From Pseudomonas laurylsulfatiphila (lineage in GTDB: Bacteria; Pseudomonadota; Gammaproteobacteria; Pseudomonadales; Pseudomonadaceae), in assembly GCF_002934665.1 (NCBI RefSeq), contig NZ_NIRS01000001.1, forward strand, positions 868,001 to 932,000: a DNA stretch of 64,000 nt. The letters run 5' to 3'. This document shows, piece by piece, positions 38,568 through 48,348 of this stretch (the stretch's first letter is position 1; each line of letters begins with the position of its first letter). Made by a program: the position numbers and the translations under genes. The notes under the pieces are model-generated. The model was given only the letters and a program-made list of their open reading frames with translations, had not been told where the DNA came from and made no database searches.

Positions 38568-39661
38568 CAGGCTACCCTCGCGACACGCTGGCCCGGCGCC
38601 TGCACCAGCCGGCCCTGCGTATCGAACACAAACAGTTTATGGGTCGGGATGTAGATACGGATCGGCGCATCGACGTCGTATTCGTGAACACCCGGCAAGT
38701 GCAGCACCAGCAGGAAATGCTCGTTGCGCACGTGCAGGAAGGTTTCCGAGCCACTGATTTCGGCCACCTCGACGGTCACCGCCAGTTCGAGGTCATCGTC
38801 ATTGCTCGGCACCAGCGAGATATGGCTGGGTCGCACGCCGAAACGGAACTCGCCCTCGCCCACCGGGCGCAAATCGACGTTCAGCGGAAAGTGCACGAAG
38901 TTGGCGAAACTCACTTCGTTGCCGGCAATGCGCCCCGGCATCAGGTTGATCGGCGGTTCGGAGAACAGCTCCGCCGCCAGCACGGTTTGCGGCTGGTGAT
39001 AAACCGAGGACGACTGGCCGCTCTGGATCACCCGGCCTTCGTGAAGAATGGTGGTGGTGCCGCCCAGGGCCAGGGCTTCGTTGGGTTCGGTGGTGGCGTA
39101 GATCGCGATGGTGTGGCGCGCCTTGAACAGCTCGCGCATTTCCTGGCGCAGTTCCTCGCGCAACTTGTAGTCGAGGTTGACCAGCGGCTCGTCGAACAGG
39201 ATCAACTCGGCATCCTTGACCAGCGCCCGGGCCATGGCCGTGCGTTGTTGCTGGCCACCGGAAAGCTCCAGCGGATAACGCTTCAGAAATTTTTCGATGC
39301 GCAGCATCTTCGCGGTTTCCAGCACCTTGCTCTGGATCAGCTCACTGGATACACCGGCCTGGCGCAGCGGTGAAGCGATGTTGTCGAACACCGTCATGGT
39401 CGGGTAATTGATGAATTGCTGGTAGACCATCGACACATTGCGCAAGCGCACCGGCCGTTGGGTAACGTCGACGCCGTTCATCAGGATGCGGCCGCTGTCG
39501 GGCTTGTCCAGACCGGCCATCAGGCGCATCAGGCTGGTTTTGCCGGACAGGGTGCGCCCCAGCAAAACGTTGAAGGAACCGGGTTCAAAACTCAGGTTGG
39601 CATCGTCGATCCAGGTCTGGCCCTCGACGGTGCGGCTGACGTGCTCCAGGGTGAGTGACAT
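38567..39661 (-). CDS. glpS: ABC transporter ATP-binding protein lacking the H-switch (GlpS-like)
   Basis: A 364-residue MalK/UgpC-type ATPase, first gene of the importer operon. The signature LSGGQ is intact (133-137), as is Walker B ELILFDEP (152-159) with its glutamate 158. The histidine of the H-switch is replaced: the segment [10 protein letters not shown] (187-196) has Thr191 where the partner has H199. Walker A is also non-standard, GRTLSGKT (35-42), with Leu38 in place of the internal glycine. ATG 39661 starts [15 protein letters not shown]; upstream codons to 39730 run through the sigma-54 promoter and are not coding. Confidence 0.88.
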   Translation of the reverse strand: MSLTLEHVSRTVEGQTWIDDANLSFEPGSFNVLLGRTLSGKTSLMRLMAGLDKPDSGRILMNGVDVTQRPVRLRNVSMVYQQFINYPTMTVFDNIASPLRQAGVSSELIQSKVLETAKMLRIEKFLKRYPLELSGGQQQRTAMARALVKDAELILFDEPLVNLDYKLREELRQEMRELFKARHTIAIYATTEPNEALALGGTTTILHEGRVIQSGQSSSVYHQPQTVLAAELFSEPPINLMPGRIAGNEVSFANFVHFPLNVDLRPVGEGEFRFGVRPSHISLVPSNDDDLELAVTVEVAEISGSETFLHVRNEHFLLVLHLPGVHEYDVDAPIRIYIPTHKLFVFDTQGRLVQAPGQRVARVA

Positions 39662-39704
39662 GGCTCGGCCTTTTATTATTGGAATCAAGCGACCGGAGCG
39701 ATAA

Positions 39705-39720
39705 AGCGACATCCGTGCCA
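39705..39720 (-). promoter_or_regulatory. Sigma-54 (-24/-12) promoter of the transporter operon
   Basis: Minus-strand TGGCACGGATGTCGCT matches the consensus TGGCACG-N4-TTGC(A/T) at every defined position but one, with exact GG-to-GC spacing. The predicted start of transcription is near 39694, giving a leader of about 33 nt before the ATG at 39661. The divergent neighbour encodes a sigma-54 activator. Confidence 0.82.
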
Positions 39721-39784
39721 AAAATCCCAAGCCCTTGATTCAGCTTGAAATGAGTGAAAACCACAGCCCGTCGACGTTCGTTGC

Positions 39785-39873
39785 TGAACACAAATGAACA
39801 ATCTGAAATGAACAATTGAACAGTTCACCCATTGACAGTGAACAATAGTGAACAACACTCTAGACACCGTTCA
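39785..39873. promoter_or_regulatory. TGAACA repeat cluster, probable activator-binding region
   Basis: Six direct copies of TGAACA start at 39785, 39795, 39809, 39817, 39839 and 39849. One forms the palindrome TGAACAGTTCA (39817-39827), and an inverted GTTCA is at 39869-39873. The block lies 65-170 bp upstream of the sigma-54 promoter, the usual distance for an enhancer. Confidence 0.65.
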
Positions 39874-39880
39874 CGCCTAT

Positions 39881-39967
39881 CTGTAGGAGCTGCCGCAGGC
39901 TGCGATCTTTTGATCTTGCTCTTCAAAAACAAGATCAAAAGATCGCAGCCTGCGGCAGCTCCTACAG
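39881..39967. repeat. Paired REP element, family A (copy A5), in the activator leader
   Basis: A perfect 37-nt inverted repeat (39881-39917 and 39931-39967) with GTAGG ends outward and a 13-nt loop. It lies between the TGAACA cluster and the activator start, so it should be in that gene's transcript. The 335-bp gap between glpS and the activator also holds the sigma-54 promoter and the repeat cluster. Confidence 0.92.
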
Positions 39968-39996
39968 GGGGTGCATGTAGCCATAACAACAATAAA

Positions 39997-41856
39997 ATGC
40001 TGATTCAGAGACTGACTGCCATGCCCGCACCCGCATCGCCGCTGTCCCACGACGCCATCATCCAGGACTCCTGGTCGCGTTGCCGCGCGTTCGGCCTCAG
40101 TCATCAGAGCGCGCCGGCATTCGACCAATTGCCGGCCGCGGGCATCGCGCAATTGCTGGAAAGCCAGCATTCACTGGTGCAAACCACCCATCAGGAAGTG
40201 CTGCCCTACTACGAGAACATCCTGAGCAACTCCAATTGCCTGATCATGCTCGCCGACCATCAGGGCCAGGTACTCACCTCGTGGGGCACCCAGCGCTTTA
40301 TCGAGCCGAAGCTGGCCCGGGGTTTCAGCGCCGGCGCCAGCTGGATGGAACGTTGCACCGGCACCAACGCCATTGGCACCGCCCTGGCCTGCGAACAAGC
40401 CGTGCACATCGAGCACGATGAACATTTCCTCAAGGCCAACCGCTTCATGACCGGTTCCGCCGCGCCGATTTTCGATGCCGAGCGCAAGGTGATCGCGGTG
40501 CTGGACGTGTCCAGCGACAGCTACCTGCCGCCCTCCCATACCCTGGGCATGGTCAAGATGATGAGCCAGACCGTGGAAAACCGGCTGATCCTCAACCTGT
40601 TCCATGGCCAGCATTTCCAGTTGACGTTCAACACCGGGCTGAACAACCTCGACAGCCAATGGGCCGGCTTGCTGATTTTCGATGAAAGCGGCCAGGTGCT
40701 GTCGGCCAATCGCCGGGCCGACAATCTGCTGGGCATCCGCCTGTCGCGGGTCAGTGTCGAGAGCCTGTTCAAGGTCTCGCTGCTGGAGCTGCTCAATCAA
40801 CCCGAAGGCCTGCCCTTCGCCTTGCAAACCTCCGGACGCAACCGCTTCCAGTGCCTGCTGAAGCGGCCGAAACAGGCATCCATTCAACCCCGAGTGTTCA
40901 CCGAGCCGGTTGTAACTCCACCTGCGGCCATCAGCCTCAACAGCCTGCATTTCGGCGACAGCCGCGTGGAAAAAGCCGTGCGCCAGGCCGAACGCTTGCT
41001 GGAAAAAGACATTCCACTGCTGATCCACGGTGAAACCGGGGTCGGCAAGGAAGTGTTCGTCAAAGCCCTGCACCAGGCCAGCTCACGCAGCAAACAAGCG
41101 CTCATCGCCGTCAACTGTGCGGCGATTCCCGCCGAATTGGTGGAATCCGAGCTGTTCGGCTATGAGAAAGGCGCGTTCACCGGCGCCAACCAGAAAGGCA
41201 GCATCGGGCTGATCCGCAAGGCTGACAAAGGCACGCTGTTTCTCGACGAAATCGGTGACATGCCGCTGCCGACACAGGCGCGACTGTTGCGGGTGTTGCA
41301 GGAGCGTTGCGTTCAGCCAGTGGGCAGCAGCGAATTGTTCCCTGTGGACTTGCGCATCATTTCAGCGACCAACCGCTCGCTGCGCGAACAAGTACAACTG
41401 GGGCGGTTTCGTGAAGACTTGTACTACCGCATCGGCGGCCTGACCTTGGAACTGCCGCCCCTGCGCGAACGCAGCGATAAGGAGGCGCTGTTCAAGCGCC
41501 TGTGGGAGCAGCACCGCGAACCGGCGCAATGGGCCGGTTTGAGCCAGGAAGTGCTGGCGTTGTTCGGCCGCCACCCGTGGCCGGGCAACTTGCGCCAGGT
41601 CAGCAGCGTGATTCAGGTGGCCCTGGCTATGGCCGAGGAGCAACCGGTGCGGGCAGAGCACTTGCCGGATGATTTTTTTGTCGACCTGGAGATAGAACCG
41701 GTGGAGACGCCGGAGCCGCTTGGCATCGACTTGAATGATGTGGAAGCACTGAATCGGCAGTTGCAGGCGGTCGGGGGGAATATTTCGTATCTGGCGCGGC
41801 TGTTGGGGGTTAGCCGAAACACACTTTACAAGCGGTTGCGGCAGTTGGACGGTTGA
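39997..41856 (+). CDS. Sigma-54-dependent transcriptional activator (AcoR-like)
   Basis: A 619-residue enhancer-binding protein, probably the activator of the divergent glycerol-type importer. The N-terminal part (about 1-310) has a GAF-like sensor (SNCLIMLADHQGQVLTSWG, GTNAIGTALA) and a PAS-like stretch. The AAA+ domain has Walker A GETGVGKE (near 345), the sigma-54 contact loop GAFTGA (near 392) and Walker B LFLDEIGD. The C terminus is a Fis-type helix-turn-helix (GNISYLARLLGVSRNTLYKRL). The frame runs upstream through a REP element, which is not coding. Starts at 39997 or 40021 are possible; neither has a clear ribosome binding site. The signal it senses is unknown. Confidence 0.87.
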   Translation: MLIQRLTAMPAPASPLSHDAIIQDSWSRCRAFGLSHQSAPAFDQLPAAGIAQLLESQHSLVQTTHQEVLPYYENILSNSNCLIMLADHQGQVLTSWGTQRFIEPKLARGFSAGASWMERCTGTNAIGTALACEQAVHIEHDEHFLKANRFMTGSAAPIFDAERKVIAVLDVSSDSYLPPSHTLGMVKMMSQTVENRLILNLFHGQHFQLTFNTGLNNLDSQWAGLLIFDESGQVLSANRRADNLLGIRLSRVSVESLFKVSLLELLNQPEGLPFALQTSGRNRFQCLLKRPKQASIQPRVFTEPVVTPPAAISLNSLHFGDSRVEKAVRQAERLLEKDIPLLIHGETGVGKEVFVKALHQASSRSKQALIAVNCAAIPAELVESELFGYEKGAFTGANQKGSIGLIRKADKGTLFLDEIGDMPLPTQARLLRVLQERCVQPVGSSELFPVDLRIISATNRSLREQVQLGRFREDLYYRIGGLTLELPPLRERSDKEALFKRLWEQHREPAQWAGLSQEVLALFGRHPWPGNLRQVSSVIQVALAMAEEQPVRAEHLPDDFFVDLEIEPVETPEPLGIDLNDVEALNRQLQAVGGNISYLARLLGVSRNTLYKRLRQLDG

Positions 41857-41861
41857 AAGCG

Positions 41862-41951
41862 AAGATCAAAAGATCGCAGCCTTCGGCAGCTCCTACAAGG
41901 TGTACGCAATCCATATGTAGGAGCTGCCGAAGGCTGCGATCTTTTGATCTT
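41862..41951. repeat. Paired REP element, family A (copy A6)
   Basis: A perfect 36-nt inverted repeat (41862-41897 and 41916-41951), GTAGG ends inward, between the convergent activator gene and cysS. Confidence 0.93.
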
Positions 41952-41953
41952 GA

Positions 41954-41984
41954 AAAAACAAAAACCCGCACAAGGCGGGTTTTG
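41954..41984 (-). terminator. Terminator of cysS
   Basis: A 9-bp stem (AAAACCCGC 41961-41969, GCGGGTTTT 41975-41983) followed on the minus strand by a long T-rich tract, 20 bp beyond the cysS stop codon. Confidence 0.88.
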
Positions 41985-42003
41985 TCTGTAACTCAAGCAG
42001 CAA

Positions 42004-43386
42004 TCAGTCAGCCAGACGCCACGTCGTGCCGCCCTTGCCGTCTTCCAGCACCACGCCCATGGCGGTGAGCTGGTCGCGGATGCGGTCGGATTCGGCCCAG
42101 TCCTTGCCGGCACGTGCCGCCAGGCGAGCGGCAATCAGCGCCTCGACTTCAGCTGCATCCACGCGCCCTTCGGCACCGGCCTGCAGGAAGTCATCGGCTT
42201 CGAGCTGCAACACACCCAGCACGCTGGCCAGTTCTTTCAAACGCGCCGCCAGGCCGGCCGCTGCATTGAGATCGCTCTCGCGCAGACGGTTGATCTCGCG
42301 AACCATCTCGAACAGCACCGCGCAGGCTTCCGGCGTGCCGAAGTCGTCGTTCATCACCTGGGTGAAACGCTCGACGAAGGCTTCGCCGCCGGCCGGCGCC
42401 ACGTTCGGCAGGCCTTTCAACGCGTGGTAGAAACGCTCCAGGGCGCCCTTGGCGTCCTTGAGGTTGTCTTCCGAATAGTTGATCGCGCTGCGGTAGTGGC
42501 TCGACACCAGCAGGTAACGCACGACCTCCGGATGGTACTTGTCGAGCACGTCGCGAATGGTGAAGAAGTTGTTCAAGGACTTGGACATCTTCTCGCCATT
42601 GATACGGATCATGCCGCAATGCATCCACGCGTTGGCGTAGGTCTTGCCGGTGGCCGCTTCGCTCTGGGCGATTTCGTTTTCGTGGTGCGGGAACTCAAGG
42701 TCGCTGCCGCCGCCATGAATGTCGAAAGTCTCACCGAGGCAGCAGGTCGACATCACCGAGCACTCGATGTGCCAGCCCGGACGCCCGGCGCCCCACGGCG
42801 ATTCCCAGCTCGGCTCGCCCGGCTTGGCGGCTTTCCACAGCACGAAGTCCAGCGGGTCCTGCTTGGACTCGTCGACTTCAATGCGCGCACCGATACGCAG
42901 GTCTTCGATCTTCTTGCGCGACAGTTTGCCGTAGCCCATGAACTTGCCGACGCGGTAGTACACGTCGCCATTGCCCGGGGCGTAGGCATAACCCTTGTCG
43001 ATCAGGGTCTGGATCATCGCGTGCATGCCCGGGATGTGATCGGTGGCACGCGGCTCCATGTCCGGCTTCTTGATGTTCAGGCGCGCTTCGTCTTCGTGCA
43101 TCGCCGCGATCATGCGCTCGGTCAAGGCTTCGAACGACTCGCCGTTCTCGTTGGCCCGATTGATGATCTTGTCGTCGATGTCGGTGATGTTGCGCACATA
43201 AGTCAGATCGTAGCCGCTGAAGCGCAACCAGCGGGTCACAAGGTCGAACGCAACCATGCTGCGGCCGTGGCCCAGGTGGCAGTAGTCGTACACGGTCATG
43301 CCGCACACGTACATGCGCACCTTGTTGCCATCGAGCGGCTTGAAGACTTCTTTGCTCTTGGTGAGCGTGTTGTAAATCGTTAGCAC
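42004..43386 (-). CDS. cysS: Cysteinyl-tRNA synthetase
   Basis: CysRS charges tRNA-Cys. The 460-residue class I enzyme has the HIGH-type motif [12 protein letters not shown] (about residues 37-48), and the zinc ligands C28 (VCGMTVYD), C209 ([12 protein letters not shown]) and the downstream H-H-x-x-E ([13 protein letters not shown]). The KMSKS loop is [10 protein letters not shown] (near 266-275). Length is typical. It is downstream of glnS on the same strand with 15 bp between them, so both are likely one operon. In P. aeruginosa folD and tRNA genes follow cysS; here a transporter regulator follows instead. Confidence 0.97.
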   Translation of the reverse strand: MLTIYNTLTKSKEVFKPLDGNKVRMYVCGMTVYDYCHLGHGRSMVAFDLVTRWLRFSGYDLTYVRNITDIDDKIINRANENGESFEALTERMIAAMHEDEARLNIKKPDMEPRATDHIPGMHAMIQTLIDKGYAYAPGNGDVYYRVGKFMGYGKLSRKKIEDLRIGARIEVDESKQDPLDFVLWKAAKPGEPSWESPWGAGRPGWHIECSVMSTCCLGETFDIHGGGSDLEFPHHENEIAQSEAATGKTYANAWMHCGMIRINGEKMSKSLNNFFTIRDVLDKYHPEVVRYLLVSSHYRSAINYSEDNLKDAKGALERFYHALKGLPNVAPAGGEAFVERFTQVMNDDFGTPEACAVLFEMVREINRLRESDLNAAAGLAARLKELASVLGVLQLEADDFLQAGAEGRVDAAEVEALIAARLAARAGKDWAESDRIRDQLTAMGVVLEDGKGGTTWRLAD

Positions 43387-43401
43387 GTTAACTTCCTTGA
43401 A

Positions 43402-45099
43402 TCACTGGCCCCACGAATCACGCAGGGTCACGGTACGGTTGAATACCGGCTGACCTGGTTTCGAGTCCTTGAGATCGGCGACGAAATAACCTTCGCGCTC
43501 GAACTGGAAACGGTCTTCCGGCTGTGCATTGCCCAGCGAGGGTTCAGCACGACAACCGGTGAGTACCTGCAGCGAGTCAGGGTTGATGTTGTCCAGGAAA
43601 CTGGCGCTGTCTTCGGCCTTCTCCGGGTTCGGGGAACGGAACAGGCGATCGTACAGGCGCACTTCGCACTCGACGCTGGCCGCGGCCGGCACCCAGTGGA
43701 TCACGCCTTTGACCTTGCGGCCTTCCGGGTTCTTGCCCAGGGTGTCCGGATCGTACGAGCAGCGCAGTTCGACGATGTTGCCATCGGCGTCCTTGATCGC
43801 TTCGTCGGCGCGGATCACGTAGCTGCCGCGCAGACGCACTTCACCGGCCGGCTCCAGGCGCTTGTAGCCCTTCGGCGGCTCTTCCATGAAGTCTTCACGG
43901 TCGATGTAGATTTCACGGGCGAACGGCAAAGCGCGCACGCCCATGTCTTCTTTCGGATGACGCGGCAGTTCGAGGTTTTCGACCTGGCCTTCCGGGTAGT
44001 TGGTGATCACGACTTTCAGCGGACGCAGCACGCACATGGCACGCGGGGCGCTCTGGTCGAGGTCGTCACGGATGCTGAATTCGAGCATGCCGAAGTCGAC
44101 CACGCCGTCGGAACGGTTGGTGCCGATCATTTCGCAGAAGTTCCGGATCGATTTCGGCGTGTAGCCACGGCGGCGGAAACCCGACAGCGTGGACATGCGC
44201 GGGTCGTCCCAGCCGTTGACGTGCTTTTCATCGACCAGCTGCTTGAGCTTGCGCTTGCTGGTGATGGTGTAGTTCAGGTTCAGGCGGCTGAACTCGTACT
44301 GGCGCGGATTGGCCGGCACCGGCAGATGCTCGAGGAACCACTCGTACAGCGGACGGTGGCTTTCGAACTCCAGGGTGCAGATCGAGTGAGTGATGCCTTC
44401 GATGGCGTCCGACTGACCGTGGGTGAAGTCGTAGTTCGGGTAGATGCACCACTTGTCACCGGTCTGGTGGTGGTGAGCGTGACGGATGCGATACATGATC
44501 GGATCACGCAGGTTCATGTTCGGCGAAGCCATGTCGATCTTGGCCCGCAGCACGCGTGCGCCGTCCTTGAACTCGCCGGCCTTCATACGGGCGAACAGGT
44601 CCAGGTTCTCTTCGACGCTGCGGTCGCGGAACGGGCTGTTCTTGCCCGGTTCGGTCAGGCTGCCACGGTATTCCTTGGCTTGCTCCGGAGTCAGGTCATC
44701 GACGTAGGCATTGCCGGATTTGATCAACTCCACCGCCCAGTCATGCAACTGGTCGAAATATTGCGAGGCGTAGCGCACTTCACCGGACCACTCGAAGCCC
44801 AGCCATTTGACGTCGCTTTCGATCGCGTCGATGTATTCCTGGTCTTCCTTGGCCGGGTTGGTGTCGTCGAAACGCAGGTGCGTGACGCCGCCGAACTCCT
44901 GGGCCAGGCCGAAGTTCACACAGATCGACTTGGCATGGCCGATATGCAGGTAGCCGTTGGGCTCAGGCGGGAAACGGGTGACGATCTGCGTGTGCTTGCC
45001 CGAGTCCAGGTCTGCCTGGATGATCGGCCGCAGGAAGTTGACCGGCACGGCTGGGCCGGTCTTGGCATTCGAGGTAGGGTCGACAGTGGGCTTGCTCAT
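43402..45099 (-). CDS. glnS: Glutaminyl-tRNA synthetase
   Basis: GlnRS charges tRNA-Gln in the cytoplasm. The 565-residue class I enzyme has the HIGH motif in [20 protein letters not shown] (about 44-63), the discriminator region [12 protein letters not shown], and an MSK-type loop in which VISKR is replaced by [11 protein letters not shown] near residue 280. The C-terminal anticodon-binding barrels are present ([14 protein letters not shown], then [11 protein letters not shown]). It is upstream of cysS, and divergent from ppiB with 250 bp between their start codons. Confidence 0.97.
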   Translation of the reverse strand: MSKPTVDPTSNAKTGPAVPVNFLRPIIQADLDSGKHTQIVTRFPPEPNGYLHIGHAKSICVNFGLAQEFGGVTHLRFDDTNPAKEDQEYIDAIESDVKWLGFEWSGEVRYASQYFDQLHDWAVELIKSGNAYVDDLTPEQAKEYRGSLTEPGKNSPFRDRSVEENLDLFARMKAGEFKDGARVLRAKIDMASPNMNLRDPIMYRIRHAHHHQTGDKWCIYPNYDFTHGQSDAIEGITHSICTLEFESHRPLYEWFLEHLPVPANPRQYEFSRLNLNYTITSKRKLKQLVDEKHVNGWDDPRMSTLSGFRRRGYTPKSIRNFCEMIGTNRSDGVVDFGMLEFSIRDDLDQSAPRAMCVLRPLKVVITNYPEGQVENLELPRHPKEDMGVRALPFAREIYIDREDFMEEPPKGYKRLEPAGEVRLRGSYVIRADEAIKDADGNIVELRCSYDPDTLGKNPEGRKVKGVIHWVPAAASVECEVRLYDRLFRSPNPEKAEDSASFLDNINPDSLQVLTGCRAEPSLGNAQPEDRFQFEREGYFVADLKDSKPGQPVFNRTVTLRDSWGQ

Positions 45100-45349
45100 A
45101 GGATCCTTGAACGTACAAGTGCGTGGCCGTAATGAAGGCCGGACAAAACAAAGCCGCTATCATAGCCGATGCCGTCAAGTGCCTGACAGAGCGCACTCTG
45201 TAAACCGTCGCATTTAATGGGCGGCAAATGAAAAAACTGCCTCGAAATTCGCGTCTGGCACGCTAAACTGCGCACCTTGGCCAAAAAGGCTGAACCGGTG
45301 GCGGGGCATGATGTTCCAACACCACGAATTCCTTCAATGAGTACCGATC

Positions 45350-45853
45350 ATGACCCAAGTCAAACTGACTACCAACTTCGGCGACATCGTCATCGAACTG
45401 AACGCCGACAAGGCCCCGATCACCGTGGCCAACTTCGTCGAGTACGTTAAAGCCGGTCACTACGAAAACACCGTTTTCCACCGCGTCATCGGTAACTTCA
45501 TGATCCAGGGCGGCGGTTTCGAGCCAGGCATGAAAGAAAAGAAAGACAAGCGTCCAAGCATCCAGAACGAAGCCGACAACGGTCTTTCCAACGACAAGTA
45601 CACCATCGCCATGGCCCGCACCATGGAGCCGCATTCGGCTTCCGCACAGTTCTTCATCAACGTGGCGGACAACAGCTTCCTCAACCACAGCGGCAAGAAC
45701 GTTCAAGGCTGGGGCTACGCGGTATTCGGTAAAGTGACCGCCGGCACCGACGTTGTCGACAAGATCAAAGGCGTGGCCACCACTTCCAAGTCCGGCCACC
45801 AGGACGTACCGGCAGACGACGTGATCATCGAGAAAGCCGAGATCATTGAGTGA
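45350..45853 (+). CDS. ppiB: Peptidyl-prolyl cis-trans isomerase B (cyclophilin)
   Basis: A 167-residue cytoplasmic cyclophilin with no signal peptide that accelerates prolyl isomerisation. Conserved cyclophilin strings are [18 protein letters not shown] (catalytic arginine about 46) and the cyclosporin-pocket segment [38 protein letters not shown] ends the core. Its stop overlaps the GTG start of lpxH. Confidence 0.96.
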   Translation: MTQVKLTTNFGDIVIELNADKAPITVANFVEYVKAGHYENTVFHRVIGNFMIQGGGFEPGMKEKKDKRPSIQNEADNGLSNDKYTIAMARTMEPHSASAQFFINVADNSFLNHSGKNVQGWGYAVFGKVTAGTDVVDKIKGVATTSKSGHQDVPADDVIIEKAEIIE

Positions 45854-46578
45854 TATTGCTGATTTCAGATTTACATCTGGAAGAGGAGCGCCCGGACATT
45901 ACCCGGGCGTTTCTGGATTTGCTCGCCGGACGCGCCCGCTCGGCGAGTGCGTTGTACATCCTGGGCGACTTTTTCGAGGTGTGGATTGGCGACGACGCCA
46001 TGACACCCTTCCAGCGTTCCATCTGCCAGGCCCTGCGCGAACTCAGCGACAGCGGCACGGCCATTTTCCTGATGCACGGCAATCGTGATTTCATGCTCGG
46101 CAAGGCCTTCTGCAAGCAGGCCGGCTGCACCCTGCTGAAAGACCCGAGTGTAGTGCAATTCAACGGCGAGCCGGTGCTGCTGATGCACGGCGACAGCCTG
46201 TGCACCCGCGACGAAGGCTATATGAAGCTGCGCCGCTACCTGCGCAACCCGATCACCCTGTTCATCCTGCGCAACCTGCCCTTGCGCACCCGGCACAAGC
46301 TGGCACGCAAACTGCGCAGTGAAAGCCGTGCCCAGGTGCGGATGAAGGCCAATGACATCGTCGACGTCACCCCCGAAGAGATTCCGCGGATCATGCAGGA
46401 GTACGGGGTGAAGACCTTGATCCACGGGCATACCCATCGTCCGGCCATCCACAAGTTGCAGTTGGGCGACCAGGCAGCCCGGCGCATCGTGCTGGGGGAT
46501 TGGGATCGTCAGGGTTGGGCGTTGCAGGTCGACGAACAAGGGTTTGCGCTGGCGCCGTTTGATTTCGCAACGCCTTGA
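45850..46578 (+). CDS. lpxH: UDP-2,3-diacylglucosamine pyrophosphohydrolase
   Basis: LpxH hydrolyses UDP-2,3-diacylglucosamine to lipid X and UMP at the inner membrane in lipid A synthesis. The 242-residue calcineurin-like enzyme has metal-binding motifs ISDLHL (D7, H9), [11 protein letters not shown] (D40), MHGNRDFM and LLMHGDSLC, and the late [10 protein letters not shown] pair. The start is a GTG at 45850 that overlaps the ppiB stop (GTGA), giving tight coupling; no ATG is available near the conserved ILLISDLHL start. Confidence 0.95.
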   Translation: MILLISDLHLEEERPDITRAFLDLLAGRARSASALYILGDFFEVWIGDDAMTPFQRSICQALRELSDSGTAIFLMHGNRDFMLGKAFCKQAGCTLLKDPSVVQFNGEPVLLMHGDSLCTRDEGYMKLRRYLRNPITLFILRNLPLRTRHKLARKLRSESRAQVRMKANDIVDVTPEEIPRIMQEYGVKTLIHGHTHRPAIHKLQLGDQAARRIVLGDWDRQGWALQVDEQGFALAPFDFATP

Positions 46579-46586
46579 AGGTCAAG

Positions 46587-46656
46587 AGATCGCAGCCTTC
46601 GGCAGCTCCTACAGGTGTACACATGCCTGTGTAGGAGCTGCCGAAGGCTGCGATCT
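46587..46656. repeat. Paired REP element, family A (copy A7)
   Basis: A perfect 27-nt inverted repeat (46587-46613 and 46630-46656) followed by a T run, GTAGG ends inward. With only 9 bp after lpxH and 13 bp before the emrB stop codon, it is the only structure that could terminate these convergent genes. Confidence 0.92.
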
Positions 46657-46669
46657 TTTTAAAGCTGAA

Positions 46670-48202
46670 TCAATGCCCGGCGGACGCCGCAGGCCCGGCC
46701 TTCGCCGTAAACGGCGGCTTGGCCAGCCACACGATCAGGATCAGGCCCATGAACATCCAGCCCAGCAAGGTGAAGTAATCCACCGTGGACATGATGTACG
46801 CCTGGCTGATCACCATTTGATCCAGTTGCGTGTAGGCCTTGGCCCCCGCCCCGCCCAGGTTGCTCAGTGCTTCACGGGTCGCCGGGTCGAACGGGGTGAT
46901 GCTTTCGGTCAGGTAGGCATGGTGCTGGTCGGCACGACGAATCCAGATCCATGTAGTCAGCGACGCCGCGAAACTACCGCCCAGGGTCCGCAGGAACGTC
47001 GCCAATCCGGAACCGTCGGCAATCTGGCTCGGCGGCAGGTCCGAGAGCAGAATGGTCAGGGTCGGCATGAAGAACAACGCCACGCCGATCCCCATGAACA
47101 GCTGCACCATGGCGATGTGCTGGAAATCCACTTCATTGGTGAACCCGGCGCGCATGAAGCAACTGAGGCCGATGGCCAGGAACGCCCCGCCCGCCAGTAA
47201 CCGCATGTCGAATTTCGGTGCGTACTTACCAACAAAGGGTGCCAGCAACACCGGCAGGATCCCCAGCGGTGCCACGGCAAAACCGGCCCAGGTCGCGGTG
47301 TAGCCCAGGCGTGTCTGCAGCCACTGCGGCAGGATCAGGTTGATCCCGAAGAACCCGGCATAGCCCAAGATCAGCACGATGGTGCCGTAGCGGAAGTTGC
47401 GGTGGGCGAACAGGCGCAGGTTGACTACCGGGTGTTCGTCGGTCATCTCCCAAATGATGAAGAAGGCCAGGGCTACCACCGAAATCACACTGCCGATGAC
47501 GATGAAGCTGGATTCAAACCAGTCGGCGTCATTGCCCTTGTCGAGCACGATCTGCAAAGCGCCGACACCGATGATCAGCGCGATCAGACCGACGTAATCC
47601 ATCGGCTGGCGGCTGGTGACCACCGGGCGCTTTTTCATCTGCTGGGTGACCACCCATGCCGCGAACAAGCCGATCGGCACGTTGATGAAGAAAATCCATG
47701 GCCAGCTGTAGCTGTCGGTGATCCAGCCGCCGAGGATCGGCCCGGCAATCGGCGCGACCACCGTGACCATCGCCAGCAACGCCAGGGCCAGCCCCCGTTT
47801 CGCCGGCGGATAAACTGCGATCAGCAACGTCTGGGTCATCGGGTACAACGGCCCCGCCACCACCCCTTGCAGCACCCGGAAACCCACCAGCTCGGGCATC
47901 GAGGTGGATATCCCGCACAGGAACGAGGCCAGCACGAACAGCAGCGTCGCCCAGACAAACAGCTTCACCTCGCCAAAACGCCGACTGAGCCAACCGGTCA
48001 GCGGCAAGGCGATGGCATTGCTCACCGCAAACGAGGTGATGACCCAGGTGCCCTGCTCCGAACTCACGCCCAGGTTGCCGGAGATCGTCGGCAACGCCAC
48101 GTTGGCGATGGTGGTGTCGAGCACTTGCATGAAGGTCGCCAGCGACAGGCCGATGGTGCTGAGCAGCAGGCTGGGGGGCGTGAAAGAGGCGTTATTGCTC
48201 AT
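46670..48202 (-). CDS. emrB: DHA2-family MFS drug efflux permease (EmrB-like)
   Basis: A 510-residue inner-membrane drug/proton antiporter of the 14-helix DHA2 family. The N terminus has LATFMQVLDTTIANVALPTI (first helix with conserved D), then SNAIALPLTGWLSRRFGEVK, and motif C-like GPILGGWITDSYSWPWIFFI. The second half contains LILPQWLQTRLGYTATWAG. It follows an EmrA-type adaptor and an outer-membrane factor and should form a tripartite pump exporting small molecules. The substrate is unknown. The gene order marR-OMF-emrA-emrB resembles PA5157-PA5160 of P. aeruginosa. Confidence 0.92.
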   Translation of the reverse strand: MSNNASFTPPSLLLSTIGLSLATFMQVLDTTIANVALPTISGNLGVSSEQGTWVITSFAVSNAIALPLTGWLSRRFGEVKLFVWATLLFVLASFLCGISTSMPELVGFRVLQGVVAGPLYPMTQTLLIAVYPPAKRGLALALLAMVTVVAPIAGPILGGWITDSYSWPWIFFINVPIGLFAAWVVTQQMKKRPVVTSRQPMDYVGLIALIIGVGALQIVLDKGNDADWFESSFIVIGSVISVVALAFFIIWEMTDEHPVVNLRLFAHRNFRYGTIVLILGYAGFFGINLILPQWLQTRLGYTATWAGFAVAPLGILPVLLAPFVGKYAPKFDMRLLAGGAFLAIGLSCFMRAGFTNEVDFQHIAMVQLFMGIGVALFFMPTLTILLSDLPPSQIADGSGLATFLRTLGGSFAASLTTWIWIRRADQHHAYLTESITPFDPATREALSNLGGAGAKAYTQLDQMVISQAYIMSTVDYFTLLGWMFMGLILIVWLAKPPFTAKAGPAASAGH

Positions 48203-48236
48203 GGCGAATCCTTTGAAACCAGACGGGCGCAGCTAA

Positions 48237-48332
48237 CCCTGTGGGAGCGAGCCTGCTCGCGAAGGCGTCGATTCAGTCGACATAGATGTTGAATGTCAGT
48301 CAGCTATCGCGAGCAGGCTCGCTCCCACAGGG
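48237..48332. repeat. Paired REP element, family B (copy B3), inside the efflux operon
   Basis: Inverted units of 26 nt (48237-48262 and 48307-48332) with the GTGGG variant in both arms, ends outward, lying in the 146-bp gap between emrA and emrB. Confidence 0.92.
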
Positions 48333-48348
48333 TCGAGGTAATGGCATT

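Noticed and set aside
39832..39996. Upstream extension of the sigma-54 activator reading frame
   Set aside because: The added residues translate the REP element and the TGAACA array, so they reflect repeats rather than protein.
41857..42003. Possible folD or tRNA cluster downstream of cysS, as in P. aeruginosa
   Set aside because: Only a REP pair and the cysS terminator are present in this gap.
45256..45271. TGGCACG followed by CTGC upstream of ppiB, resembling a sigma-54 promoter
   Set aside because: The GG-to-GC distance is one base too long, and sigma-54 promoters do not tolerate this. No activator gene is adjacent.
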